From Chondrus crispus (taxonomy: Eukaryota; Rhodophyta; Florideophyceae; Gigartinales; Gigartinaceae), in the NCBI RefSeq assembly GCF_000350225.1, contig NW_005178809.1, forward strand, positions 391,875 to 455,874: a stretch of 64,000 nucleotides of DNA, written 5' to 3'. A model generated the notes under the pieces. It was given only the letters and a program-made list of their open reading frames with translations. It ran no database searches and had not been told where the DNA came from. Each line of letters starts with the position of its first letter. Position 1 is the stretch's first letter. Below, piece after piece: positions 30,830 through 43,600 of this stretch. The position numbers were made by a program, and so were the translations under genes.

Positions 30830-32909
30830 CTACTCCTCCTTTTGTGATGTAATGAGCCCTGCCAAACTGAAAACGCGTTCGTTCTCTATCTGAGTTGGAG
30901 TTATACCAAGAATATGACAGAATAGCTCGACACTTGTCGGATACACCGCCTGATTTTGTTGTAACCATTTCATCTTCGACTCTGAACACAAAGTAGCATG
31001 AGATGGAATAAACTTCGCCTTTCTAAAGAGAAGCAATTCGTTCTTGACATGCAGTAAAATTGTGTCGTCCGTAGAACTCACACGACAAGAATCTGAAATC
31101 AGTTCTGGGAAACAAATTGAAGTGTCCACGTCAGCACTATGGTTTCTTCTTGATGGACTAGAACCATGCCCATCTCCATCACTAGTCTTTATGCCGTTCT
31201 GCTGCTTGCAGATCCGAACCAATGTAGGGAGTATCCACGCGTTATAGTATGCTCTTGCTGTTTCCAGCCCCTTCAAACGGTCGTGTCTGTGCAGATCCAT
31301 AAAGGGGTTCTATAATGTTTTAAACTCCGGATCAAGAGCTAGTGATAGAAAAAAATGATGTTGATCGCGATGTTCATCAGAGAAAGAAAGCAAAGGATGC
31401 AGTATCACGGTCAATTTCCTCATTAATGTTACAGCCATCCTTTTTTGCAGATTTGTAGCTGAATATTGAAATTGCCTTCCGCCATGTGCAAAGGATAGTT
31501 TGGGATAGCTTCTTCCATATCACGGTACATAACGTAAAGCATTATAATTTTACTGACCGCGTCACTGAGAGGCCAGAATTTCCGCGTTTGATTAAGAATA
31601 CAGGCCTTCATTACAGGATGTAACATGTTCACAACGACCTTCACAATCACCCAGGTCGTAGGAGATGGCACCGGTTCTTGAAGCTGCACCGAAATTTGAC
31701 TGGAAAAGCAATCTTCAGTAACCGCCCTGTACTTCAACCTCATTGATATCATTGTGATGACCGACACAAATCTGGTCTTGACAGGTGTAGGCATTATTTT
31801 TCGTTTCAGCTTGTGCTTGTCACAGAATGCGTACTACTGTTCTCTTCCCTTTCCACTTTTCTTTATCCAGGTAGTACACTGTTGCAACGACTTTTGAAAT
31901 TCCTTAAGGTTAATCAGACCCATGTTTTCGTACACAGGCGCCTTTAAAGCCGCATTACAAGCTCCGGATAATATATGAGCAACACACTGACCGTGGAAAG
32001 GAAAGTCTAAACCCAATGCCTTACACTTAGAAACTTCTGCAGCAGCAACCGAACAAGTCGTCAAATTGGCTCCCCTGTCCTTCACAATTGATAGAACAGA
32101 TTCTTCCAGCTTCAGTGCAGAAAGACGAGAGTAAATAATGGTCTAGAGTGAAGCCCCAGTTGTGTTTCGTACCGAACAAGGCCAAGATGCACATGATGCT
32201 GACGAAACTTGGAGTCAAGCCCATGAATTATAAGATCAAAAATATCTTGACATCCACGTGACATCCAAAGGTCAAATGTAACTGATACTGTCTCGAGATC
32301 TTCAATTACAGATAAAACATAATTCTCTTTGCACTCCTGTACAAACCGTGGTATGATCTTTTTCGTAAGAGTCTTGCGACTAGGAATTGAAATACGAGGA
32401 TCTCTTCCCTGTATATAGCTTCGGAAATATTTGTTGTCCACAATTGACAGAGGAAGTGCAGTCTTTCCACTAAGCAATGCTAGTTCCTTTTCGTGCTGTT
32501 TCCGCTGTATGCTGTCTTTCGGATACGGCTTTGGATTCACAAAAAACGAACTAACATCTGCTGTATTCTCGGGGCTTCCTCTTTCCTTTTCTCGGATTTC
32601 TGCATTCTTTTTTTTTCGATATCGCTTTAAATGTGGGCGACATTCGTTCTCATCGATATACTTCACAAGTTGAGCAATTCTTTCAAATTCTCCAGGGTGT
32701 TGTTGGTTCAAGTGGCTTTTAAATGCACTGGAGCCTGAAGACGAGTGGTATTTACAGAGGCCTTTTCTAGCACGCTTGTCATTGTTTGATCTTTCTTCAT
32801 GGCCCGGAAAACAAATTGCACAAGCAAACAGGTCAGTGATTTTTGGAATAGGGTCAAAAAGTGCCCAAAAATACCCAGTTTGTGAATTTTGGAAACACTG
32901 CAAAGGCAT
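30830..32909 (-). pseudogene. hAT-family transposase, decayed
   Basis: Minus-strand pieces in order resemble a hAT transposase. The N-terminal piece (32909-32112) has a BED-type zinc finger (CAICF...SSAFKSHLNQQHP) and the segment DNKYFRSYIQGRDPRISIPS followed by SVTFDLWMSRGCQDIF. The middle pieces (about 32085-31834 and 31794-31429) carry KDRGANLTTC, CVAHILSGACN and TRFVSVITMISMRL. The C-terminal piece (31300-30830) ends in the dimerisation signature ENERVFSLAGLI. The pieces lie in three frames with at least one stop, so the gene is not functional as read; short introns could explain one junction at most. Terminal repeats and the 8-bp duplication expected for hAT were not found. Confidence 0.8.
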
Positions 32910-33717
32910 ATTGTAATAATTATGTTTAATTTAATGATGTAAACTGCGCTATATACTGTTCAGTTCTTTTTGATGTAGCGAGTGAGAACGCTCATTTTGA
33001 CATTATATTATTCGGAGGAATGCTGTTGTAATTGTGAGATCAATAACAGCCATTGCTGTTTTCGCGTTGTTTCGTGCGTTGTTGTGACATCACTGTATCC
33101 GAAACGGAATCTTGACACGTACTGCGTAGGATAGCTCTGATAGTACAGTAAAAACACACTGAATTTTGGTTTCCTAACTACCGTAACACAACTGCGCGAT
33201 ATGATAATGATATTGACTGAAAACATCATTCTGATGCCAGCACCATTCGCAATCTTCTTGAGTGGGCGGTCTCTTATGGAGCCTATTCATTGTCTGGATG
33301 TACCGAGGAGCGTCAAAAAGGCACTGATCTACCGAGAGAACGAGAAACTATTACATTCACTATAGTGGTTATCTAAGCACATTTCTTATTACGTGGTATG
33401 ACCACAAATATAAACATCAAGTATTGCGCAATGATGGTGTACTGGAACGATATGTTTTACTATTCCTGCTGAAATATTATTTGAGGCGGGGCAACGGTAT
33501 TAGTAGTCCTCTTCTCCTCTAAGGTCGGTTTTCAGAACTCTGTATCAATATTCTAGGTTCTTTTCAAATTCGCAAGGATCCCCTTCACCATCTGCCTCTT
33601 CCGTACAGCGTTCCCCGCCTGCGCGGGGTCACACTCGTTTCTTTCTTCGTTCTTGATCAGATAATCTGTTGATGAAACGAATGCCCAGTTGCGCACAACG
33701 AAAATCGACCTGAAGCT
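32910..33717. other. Intergenic, no gene seen
   Basis: AT-rich. Only short open frames are present. A GC hairpin (CCCCGCCTGCGCGGGG) lies at 33612-33627. Confidence 0.5.
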
Positions 33718-34130
33718 GTAAGATCATCTACAGCTGATCCACATCTTGCCACAACTTTCTCTCCCTCATCCTCATGCTCCGCATCTTGCCACCCCTTCCT
33801 CTCCCTCATCCTCATGCTCCGCATCTTGTCACAACTTCCTCTCCCTCATCCCATCTCAGTGCCAACGTAAATAGTGATCCTCGAATCATCGTCATCCCCT
33901 CCCCCAAAAATTGTTACCTCACTTCTTCTCGACGTTCTTTTTTCCCGCAACCTACACTACTTGGAAACTATACCTCTCGACACATCCTCAATTACCAGCA
34001 ACATCTTTCCCTCACAAATATACTCCCTGCTTCAGGAATTCAGATCATCCACAGCTGATCCGCATCTTGCCACCACTTCCTCTCCTTCATCCTTCTCAGT
34101 TCCAACATCAGCATTGATCCTCGAATCTTC
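33718..34130. repeat. Direct repeats, CTCCCTCATCC family
   Basis: Two or three copies of a roughly 45-bp unit (CATCTTGCCACAACTT plus CCTCTCCCTCATCC) at 33740-33860. A related block with CACAGCTGATCCGCATCTTG recurs near 34050-34100, about 315 bp after its first copy. Confidence 0.65.
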
Positions 34131-34797
34131 CCTCGCAAAAACACTTCCTTGCTGTCGAAGAAGTTGGTCAGTTTTCTTCCCGTCTAAAGCCTCTTTGGAA
34201 ATGTGATTGAACACACCTTATCCTCGCTCTAACGTCTTGGATAAAATTCTCCTCGCTCGCTGCCCCACCGATAAGGAAGCTACAAAGTTGGACTGTCGCG
34301 AAAACGTGTACTTACCGCAAAACCACATGGGTTGCTCAGAGTTTGGAGTCATTGATATGAAAAAGGCGATCTGAGGGACAAGCGATCTCGTGAGTGCTGT
34401 AAAAGGGGATCTGGCAAACCGTCGTTTGCTTCGAAAGAGGTTGAGGAACAAGTGAGATTTGAGACGTGAAGGCGCGATGCCCCGCCGTGGTGTTCTCAGG
34501 TATGTTTCCAGGGAAGTACATCACGATTGGGTTGTCATCGCTCGTGTAAAGAGATACGTGTATTGGCACTAAACGATTATTATTGGTCAACCTTTGAAGG
34601 TTGTGCAATGATTGGATGTCCCAAAAAACCGGCTTCTGAAATTTACAATCTTTGCCGTTGGCGAGCACCAGCTTGTGCCCTCCACACCCCACCTCGTCCT
34701 TCGGCCTGCTCAGAACCCCTACTCAAATACCTCGCATTGCCTACACTCTGGCACGATTTCACTCTTCACGTCGGTTCGTCACATCCGTCCGCCTCAT
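34131..34797. other. Upstream region of the 428-aa gene
   Basis: Only short overlapping frames, no recognised family. The frame of the next gene stays open from 34612, but the segment before 34798 has atypical composition and is taken as leader. Confidence 0.45.
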
Positions 34798-36084
34798 ATG
34801 GCGGACGTACGTGAGGGGGATGCAATTGAGGTGCTTTGGATCGTCGAGATACCTCGGCGGGATGATCGAAAACGAAGGAAAACTGTCGAAAAAGGTCTCT
34901 GGTGGAAGGCTGTCCTGGAGAAGGTAGATTGTAATGGCGGTGTCACCAGAGCAAGGGTTCACTATGAGCAAGCATATGGGATGGAAGCCTCTTTCATGGA
35001 CGCTCGACTCATTGGATCTGTTTTGTGCCACGACCGTACTGGGCTCCAAAAAAATGTCACACAGCCGTGGCGGATGTGTCTCTGGGCTCTTTCGGAATCA
35101 GGAAATAATACTGAAGCCGATTCCGTGCAGCAGTTATCAAATCAGTCATCTGGTTCGGAGTACAAGGCATGCACCGGACATATGAAGGAATCAGGCAGAA
35201 GACGGAGATCAATGGTTCTATCATTTGATCCACAGAAGGGCGAAGCGGAGGAAAAAAATAGTACTTTAGAAGTCAATCTTGAGGAGCTTCAGAGGATCGT
35301 GGGAGCTCAGAGTGCAATGTACTCTCGTATTGTAGGCTCATGGAGTGAGAGCGATAAGGTTTCTGACCGAATATTCAGTTACTTAAGACACAGAATTGTT
35401 GTTAGTTCTCACAAGCCTATCGTTTTCCCCCGTACTCGCTCAGCTATATGTGACGTACACGAGGGAGAAGGATGCTTTGTTGGCATGTGTTACACTTCCT
35501 TAATCAAAGCGGAAGCGGACTGTAGCCTAGAAGATTTTGAGCAGATTGCCAGGGTAACCAAATCGAGATGTTCTAATGCAGTGTTCCAACCGGCTTTCGT
35601 AGAAACACAATCACCAATGCTAAGTTTGGAACATGCACTGGTTGCTTTTAACACCTTACATGAATTAGCATCATGTATTGGCATTTCGGGGTACTCTGAT
35701 CTACTTTCTCTTCTTTTAAAGGGTAGAAAAATGAACGCACCTGACCCAGCGCAACTGCCGGGGGATTGCGCATTCAGACTTATTGGGGCAACTTTGGCCG
35801 AAAAGACTGAAGACGATCATCCATTTGCTTTCCGTGTTGCCGGAAGCCTGCACCACTCACTTCCCAATCAGACTTGTGACTTGCTTTGGAGGGAGAGGAG
35901 GCAATTCGATACACGGAACTGTAGATACGTAAACAGGCTTTGCAAGAAAAATATGCCCATTATGGATGCCATAAGAAAATCAGGTTTGGAAATGATCGCT
36001 GAAAAAGAACCATACACATCAGATCACACACGTTTTACATTAAGCTGGGCTCCTCTCTCCAACCGTAAAGGTCGAAACTTTTAA
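34798..36084 (+). CDS. Hypothetical protein with Tudor/Agenet-like N-terminus
   Basis: A 428-aa protein of unknown function. Residues 1 to about 85 (MADVREGDAIEVLWIVEIPR ... GLWWKAVLEKVD ... ARVHYEQAYG) have the alternating hydrophobic pattern and paired Trp of small SH3-like barrels such as Tudor or Agenet domains; this is pattern recognition, not a search. The rest holds a helical segment near 185-215 (LEELQRIVGAQSAMYSRIVG) and Cys- and His-containing stretches without a recognisable motif. It converges with the TNP2-like transposase gene and may be an accessory gene of the same mobile unit. The start at 34798 is chosen because the domain-like part begins there. The frame is intact, unlike the neighbouring transposase. 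Confidence 0.6.
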   Translation: MADVREGDAIEVLWIVEIPRRDDRKRRKTVEKGLWWKAVLEKVDCNGGVTRARVHYEQAYGMEASFMDARLIGSVLCHDRTGLQKNVTQPWRMCLWALSESGNNTEADSVQQLSNQSSGSEYKACTGHMKESGRRRRSMVLSFDPQKGEAEEKNSTLEVNLEELQRIVGAQSAMYSRIVGSWSESDKVSDRIFSYLRHRIVVSSHKPIVFPRTRSAICDVHEGEGCFVGMCYTSLIKAEADCSLEDFEQIARVTKSRCSNAVFQPAFVETQSPMLSLEHALVAFNTLHELASCIGISGYSDLLSLLLKGRKMNAPDPAQLPGDCAFRLIGATLAEKTEDDHPFAFRVAGSLHHSLPNQTCDLLWRERRQFDTRNCRYVNRLCKKNMPIMDAIRKSGLEMIAEKEPYTSDHTRFTLSWAPLSNRKGRNF

Positions 36085-36559
36085 AAGTTCGACCTCGAAT
36101 TCGAGGTCGCTGCGGCAAAACGACGAGGTCTTGGGTACCTTGGAGATGGTTTGGCCCGCTCTTGTCGTACGCAACAAGAAAGTAGTATCTGAATTTCAGA
36201 ATACCATAACACAGGACATGTTGAAGAGAAGCATAGAAACGGGTGTGTACAAATGACCTACTATCTTGAGATGGGACGATGTGTAACACGAATTGCAGCA
36301 CAGCTCTCCAGCATTGCAGCTCTGTAGGGAGAATTTCAGTGCATTTCACAATGAGGACAATGCAGTATAGTATTGCAGTGTCCCCACCATCTTCACTGGA
36401 AGGAAGCGTAAAAATTCAAATTTGTATTGGCAGGCAATGTCCCCTCCCCACCATCTTCATCAGAAATAAGCGCAAAAACTCAATTTTGTAGCATTAAGGA
36501 CGAATAGGAACCAAGGATGCCGATCCGCATATCCGCACACTCCCGCTTACCACGAAGGT
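36085..36559. other. Convergent 3' region with palindromes
   Basis: Immediately past the stop is a perfect 20-bp palindrome at 36090-36109 (CGACCTCGAATTCGAGGTCG), preceded by a near-palindrome around 36069-36093. Two roughly 60-bp direct repeats with CCCCACCATCTTCA lie at about 36381-36440 and 36440-36495. Confidence 0.6.
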
Positions 36560-39500
36560 TTATCCCATTCGAGGGGGGTAACCGCTCTCTTTCGTTGCGT
36601 AATAGAACGTGCCTCCAGAAAGAAGATCGTCACTGTGATACACGTATCCTTCAATCTCGCGTATCTCACATGATGTACCGTTGCACGCAGCTTTACAAGC
36701 ATGAGCTAACCCAACTCTTCTCACAGATTCATTGAGTTTTAGCAGTACCAACGGCGAATTCCGTGCCACTCTTAGAGTACTGTCCTCATATCTGGTACAT
36801 TTTCGAGCAACAGCAAACGGTCCACTCTCGTGGGCGATTCCTTCACATGAAAAATCTCTCCACTGCAACAGCGTGTCCACTGCGAAAACACACATCTGAT
36901 ACTTATCAGGGTTTCGTCTCATCTCCTCAATAGACGGTTGGTGCGGAACCGCGAAATTGGTCGATTGACGATGAACAATAGCTTGCACTGCATCACCCTT
37001 TTGAACGCATCCGTGAGATGGTGACCTGATGGACTGATTTACTCCGCTTAAAACTTGTTTTTTCCGCTTCGCTCCGATATATAATTGCAACTGTCGAGCC
37101 CCATGGAAGTGATTCAAGACAAGACAGTCCACCAGGGAAACCAGCGCGGTGTCAGATTCCCTCGCAACTTTTCTATTTTGCAAAGACCACATGCAGTTCA
37201 TTTTGGTATTTGCTGTTTGAGATGGTAGGGCACCGCATATGTTTTGGAGAACAGGCTTGATCAGTACATTTTCCAAGCTTGGCATGCCTTTTGACATGGA
37301 TGCCGCCTGCCTTTCTAAAACTCGGGTCTCTCCCATGCACCTTCTCAGCTGCGAATCAAATATGCCATCAACATCACTTTCCTTCCGTGATCCTGCCAGA
37401 GAGGCTAGCCTTCCTTCCCATTCGTCAACCAATGTATGTTTCACGGCTTGAATGTGCGGTTTTCGATGGTTAGACATCGCCACGCTTCTCTTCAAAGGCT
37501 GATGGGCAAACTCAAAAACCAGCTCAGAATAGTGATGCGCGTGCCCCATTGCTGGAACTGAATGTTTGTAGAGCTCGATGATTCTGTGAAGGTTCGGTTT
37601 ATCCAGCTTACCCCTCGCAATTTCAGAAATGCCACAAAGTGAATCGCAACTTTGGACGTACAGGCGTGCAGAAGCCCGCTGTTCTGATATGAATGCCATG
37701 CCTGCGGCACTGTTAAAATGCTGCACAGATTTGTATCCATCTACATGTAGTTTGGATACCAATAAGTCGACGCGACTAGGTCTGAGAACAGTCCCAAAGC
37801 CCGCACCGTTTTCAACAATGTGTGATTCTGTCTTTCGTCGTTCGCCGGAAGCGCAGCGCACTCGTCCTCGAACACAAATCCAGCAACAAATAGTGTACAG
37901 AACGTACCACTGATTGTGGTAGAATACAGCTTATCATTTTTGACGTCGAAAATTTTTCTCTGCGTGATCAAGGAATTCCTACGAAGCCCGTCACATATTC
38001 TGGCATCGATTTGATCTCTTTGTTCCCTTGAGGAAAGCATCAGAAAGCATGTGTTTAAGATGTTGATGGCGTTCCCAGAGAGCAGGTGGTCTGGTGCTAC
38101 TAGCACTGAGCGATATGGGTCGAAGGACGCCTCGAAAACGGGGTGCCCACATGTCGTCAACGGCACTTGCTGACTTGATCTAGCATCATTAAGCCTTTCG
38201 TTAAGTGTACGAAGGGGACTAGTTATTCTCATCCGACAAGACGTTGATTTCATGCCTAGATATTTAAGAAGACGGTTCCTTTCTTTCTCAGTGCCTTTTG
38301 ATTCACGTATAGCTTTCATACGCGGCTCAGATCTAAAGCTGGATGTATCCGCACAATTTAGTTCTGTCTTATATCCATGACAAGAGCGATATGGATCCAG
38401 TTTTTGCTTGCGAAAAAAACATAAATGACCTGCAGAGTCTGCGTTGTGACCCAATAAATCGGATATGTGCGCGATCTCGAGAAAGTCTCCAATGTGCGCC
38501 ACAGCTTGAACAAAAACCTTAATTGGGACTCCGTCTCCGTCACACGTGTCTATTCCGATCGTTCCCGACCCGGCGATGTCATCAGATACGATCTGAAGCA
38601 CCTGACTAGTACTAACGCCCGGCGGAGTGAGACTCAACAGCCGAACGGATTTGCGTGATGTCCGGTTTTGCGGAAGAAGGTTAAGAGGTAGCATGTAAAC
38701 ACCACTTGCAGACCCTTGAGCATTCTTGTATTGCGAAAACCCGTCGGAATAAAGAAGTACTCTGTACACAAAGTAACGCATACCGTTTTTAAGTAATAAC
38801 CCCTCAGACTTCTTGCAAGGACAACCTAGGTCGAGATTGTAGTCGGTAGATTGACCGAGTTTCTCACCTTCGACTCGCTGGCATGGTTGACTCTGAAATA
38901 TTTCTGTCACTGGTTGTACGAATACTTCAGCGTGAGGGAGTTTTCAGTTGCGTTGCGAGGATGCGAAATTAGGGACCCATGCGAGCTCAATCATATTGCC
39001 CGATCCGCAGAAACCGCCAACCCTATGAATGAGCAAACATTCATAAAGTGTAATTTCGCTGACGGATACAGTGGTCAGTATGTCTCCTGCTCGACCAATG
39101 CAATGTTTTGAGTGCAGTGAAGGAATCATGTCTGTTGTTGAAAGTTTCGTTTCACCTAGAACAGCCGTCAAATGAAACTCGGAATTGCTGCATCGCGTGG
39201 TCGATATACTTCGCAAGTACTCCTGGAGCTATTTTGAGCCAATTCCAGCCCACTCTTTAGGTATCGGTTCAGTTTCAAGAACAATAATGACCGTTTCTCC
39301 TTGAGAAAGAAAACAAGCTGCAGGACCTGCGTCAGTAAATTGGGAGAAAACGGCATGATGGGGCTCGTCGAGAAATGTCTTTCTATCGGAAACTATGGAA
39401 GCGCCCGAGGCGCTGGGAAAAACGGGATTACTTAAACCACTACCAATGTCGCTCAGGCTCCCAGATCGCATGATGTCGCATGTAGGCTTAAACGAAACGT

Positions 39501-40353
39501 CCTGCACGGCCCAAATGCTCGGAAGTATTACTTCTACTTCAGCTTTTGGTATAATGCCCTCACGTGGTGAGGTTTCAGTTGTTTGACTTGAATTGTGGTC
39601 AACAATTTTAGTGTCGAGGGTACTGCGCTTCGCACCAGCCTTCTGCAAATCCACTGGCAGGAAGTGCTTCTCCGACCGTGGGAAATTGTTTGCACGAAGG
39701 TTAGGAAGCAGAGTTCTCTGTACTGTAGAGTATGACGGCAACAAGCTCTCGTGTGGAGCATATTGCTCAATAACCCAGTTAAAAGTGTTCCGAAAGAAAG
39801 AATACTGCGCAATTGTCAACCGGTTGGTGCCTGACGTCGCCATTATGGCGATCAACTTCTGCCAAGAATTGATGGAGTTTGGCCTCGAGCGCCGGCTGTA
39901 CTCCTGTGCATACCTAGATGCACCTAGTTCTTCTTCCGAACTGGACGAAGATACATCAGATTCTTCAGTCTCACTGCGCACTTGTGAAGGGTTTCCATTT
40001 TCCCCTCGAAAAACCACTCCCAGATCCACATCAGATATATGTATAGGTTTGGTCATTTGGTCGTCCGATACTTTTAACTTACATCCGCTATGCAGATGCT
40101 GTGTTGGGAGCTCATCAAATGAACCCTGATGAGACGGTTCCGGATCACTATTATAAAACAGCCTCCTCTTCACAGGATTTGGGGAAGGAGAGTAATACTT
40201 GCCCTCCACTTTGTACGCGGCAGTTGCAGACCCACCCACATTCTCCTCTTCCCAGTCGAACCTGTTATTGCGTCGCCGCCTATTTCTTCTTGGGCGAGGT
40301 CTTTTCCTACCAGAAGACCGCGAGCTGTGATTTGGTGCATCACAACTATCCAT
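36560..40353 (-). pseudogene. TNP2/EnSpm (CACTA)-like transposase
   Basis: A minus-strand coding region of about 1260 codons. Its N-terminal part is basic and acidic by turns (RKRPRPRRNRRRRNNRFDW; SDVSSSSSEEELGASR), followed by a segment typical of TNP2-like proteins (LTIAQYSFFRNTFNWV; LLPSYSTVQRTLLPNLRANN). The central part has VLLYSDGFSQYKN, VRLLSLTPPGVS and HISDLLGHNADSAGHLCFF; the last part has PNLHRIIELYKHSVPAMGHA then HHYSELVFEFAHQPLKRSVA. These features and their order resemble transposase family 21 (tnp2) of EnSpm/CACTA and relatives. Two in-frame stops (near 39230 and 38945) and one frame change near 37.8 kb interrupt it; short introns might account for some. It is divergent from the gene at 40650 across about 300 bp. 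Confidence 0.55.
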
Positions 40354-40649
40354 TAGGACATGAGCGAAGCCGCGGATATATGAAAAGTACTGGATCGAAG
40401 GAGCTGAATCTGAAACTTAAGCAATGTACGATATCGAAAACACGTGTACTCTCGGGAAACTTATACTGTATCGCCGGACGCTGCACCGCATTTTTGAGAC
40501 ACGGACGGCGAGAAACCTGACAAAGTTAGCTGGTTACATTCTCCTGCAGTTCAGAATGCCACAGATCCTTTTTCCATCACTTCATCAACTAAATTCATCT
40601 GTTCCACCTGTCACTCCTTGTCCCTGTAGTGCACGTGCCCTTCGTCATG
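40354..40649. promoter_or_regulatory. Divergent promoter region
   Basis: The 296 bp between the start of the TNP2-like gene and the start of the gene at 40650. It is AT-moderate, with no clear TATA box. A shared bidirectional promoter is inferred from the head-to-head arrangement only. Confidence 0.4.
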
Positions 40650-43600
40650 CAGCCTCTATATTCGGGCCAGCCATCTCACAGGCGGCTCCTTAAGCGAAAG
40701 AGCTCATCTACCGCCGTCGGAGCGCAGAATCGACACATCAAGAGAAGGGGAAAAAAGAACGTTCTCAAAACTATTTTTCCCCGTGACGGTAATTCTCCTG
40801 ATGAAGAGAATGAAGAGCTCCGCATTCCACCCGTCACGAGACTTTCAGACATGGAAACGCAGCCGCCTCCAACCGACGAAGCAGAAAGGGGGAATTTCCC
40901 TGCTCAGGATCGTCCCTGTTCCGGAACCCAATCTCACCGCCTTCTGATGTCGACAATGCGAGATGTGGGCGACGGAGGAGCCCGGCAGGAGCCAATCTGC
41001 GACGAAGGGAACACGTAAGGAATCGAGAGGAAAACGAGAAGGACGAAGGGCCTGATGTGCTTGTTCGTAGTAGCTCAGGAAACTGGGCAGCGACAGAAGA
41101 GCTGCACAATGAAGAGGGCTTCTCGGGCAGTGACATTACCAGTACAGTACGGCCAGGCCTTAGTGACATTCGAGCAGTATCTGCCAGACCAAATTCAACC
41201 AAACAGTTAAGACCTAACATAGGGGGAGCATTGAGCTCGTTTCGCCTCTTTTTGGATAGCATGCAAAAATATGTACTGGCTCGCCTTGATACAGTGGAAG
41301 GGAGCATGAAAGGTGTTCAGAGAGACCTGGAGACTGTCAAAAACGCCGTAACAATCTTCAGCGCAGATATTGGAGCAAAAAGCAACACCTTATTGAAAGT
41401 CAACTCAAAGCGAACAGCAAGCACGTCTTCGAAATGGACGTTCAAGGATATCGTTGATATGGAAAACCCAACTTTAAAGTCCCAAGTGGAAAACGTTTTT
41501 CGCATTTCTCTCATGTCGCAAGCTATGGCAGAATCTTCTTGCTATTTTATGGAGTACGCTTGGTCTATGGGATCAACCGTCGCCCATACCCACCTCGCAA
41601 TGGCTGCTTTTCTTTACGGGCATCAAAAAAACGCGACAAAAAAAGACTTTAAGTCAGGCCCCGCTCGCGTTCATTGCGATTTCAAATCTCGATTCGTGCG
41701 AACACTCCTCGTTGAGGGTGGAAAGCAGATCGAGAGAGATTGCATGCGTGAAAACGATACTCGAAGATCTTTGAAAACGAGCGTTCCTCCAGAGAAGAGA
41801 GACGCCCATGGAAGATCCTTCGCACGAGTGGAAAATGAGCCAGGCGTATCCAGTCTCATGATGCCTGTGCGAAAACCCCCGTACTGGCTGAATTCTAAGT
41901 ACGTCGGAAGGCATGCATTACAGAAAATTCGACAGTTGGTGGAGACCAAAGCAAAACCAGATAAGAAGGATGTCGACACGAAAAACGGACGTGAAAGCCT
42001 GTACATTGCCCACACTGTATACTCAATGTCTACAGATTTTTTGAGAGAATCACGTGTCGCGGCCAGGAAACGCTTCTTCCAGGATCTGGGTTTTGCGCTT
42101 AGACCTTGGGAGGCAAGTAGAGGAATACCGGAGGAGTTCGGCCAGCGCAATATTGCCTTCAAGTATCCGGAGCACCCGTTCAATTTCGGTGACCATGTGT
42201 CATCTGCCGTGACATCAGATGCCCCTAACGCAAGTGCTTTGAACTTGCAAGCTCTGAAAGAAATGATTTCTTCTCGGCTGGAACTTGACGTTCTGGTCGA
42301 TTACTACGTGATCGTCGGAGATGGTTTGCTGAAGAACGGGATACAAAAGAGGGGGTTTAAGCCTGCGGAACGCAAGCACATGTACCGTACAATCAATCTT
42401 GCACGTTGTGGGATAACTCCCCTCCGCCCTAGGTTGGGTGAGAGGCGGAGGCTTTAGCGAGGGAGCACGCCGCGTGGACGCCACGCGCCAATTGAACCGA
42501 TCGGACGAGCTCGCGAAAAGGGAGTGGCTCACTGGCCGGTTACACGCAGTCGCCCCGTGGTGCGTGAACGGGAGCGACCGGTAACGGGTTAGAAGCCAGC
42601 GCGCGCGACAGACAACCGAAAACGGACGTACGTAGGCGCGAAAGGGACGGGGGCGAGCTTGCCCCAGTTTACCGGTAGGGACGGGTGTCAGGTCTTAACC
42701 CCTCAGAGGGACGCCTCGGACACCTGTCCCAGTACAGTAGTACAGTACCTGCCGCCTAGTGCGTGCCAGGTACTGTACACAATTAAAAAGCTAGCGCCAT
42801 AATTACTACTACCGCACGGACGCTGCTACTACACGTGTGCATTACTGTACACGCATGTTGCTTACAGACTACCGCACGGACGACACGTGTGCTAACGCGC
42901 ACACGTAACACGCGTGGACTACCGCACGGACGACACGTGTGCTACTGTACACGTGCGCCACGCCACGGCCGGTTGGTCAACGCGCGCGCTCCGTACACGT
43001 GGGCACACCCGCCCACGTGTGCACCGTGCACGGCCGCACGGTTAATAACCTCCCCGCGCGCTCGCCGGTCGTTATACTATACACGTGTTGCTGTCAACTT
43101 TTTCGTTGCGCTATTTCAAGGGAGAGGAATTACTGAGTTCCTTGGGAGCCACTCTGGGTCGTTACGAGCCGTGTACAGGACTGCTTTGCTCTTTCGATGG
43201 TTCGTTCGTGACATTATCAATGGCAGTCGTCATTACGATATGCCATCCACGTTGACAGGGGAGACCCAGATATGCCTGCAACAGAAAAAGGGGAAAGGCG
43301 TTGGTCAGGAGCAACCAGATCTCAGCGCAATGAGAACAGGTTGCTCCCGCTACCATGGAAACGATCGAAACAATGAAGATAAACTTTTTGAAGAAGTGGA
43401 TGACAGCATAAAGTTTTCTGGTGAGCTGGAGGAAAGTGGAGGTGCGCCAAAAGGTGGCAAAAGGCGGTTATCTAAGAGTCAGATAGTTGATGAAGATCTG
43501 AGTGACCGCGAACACAGCGATGAGTCGCAGCAAGGAAGCACCAGGATTCGTTTAAAGATAAGGGACTTCATCCCCGGGCATTCGAAGCAGAAAGATATAT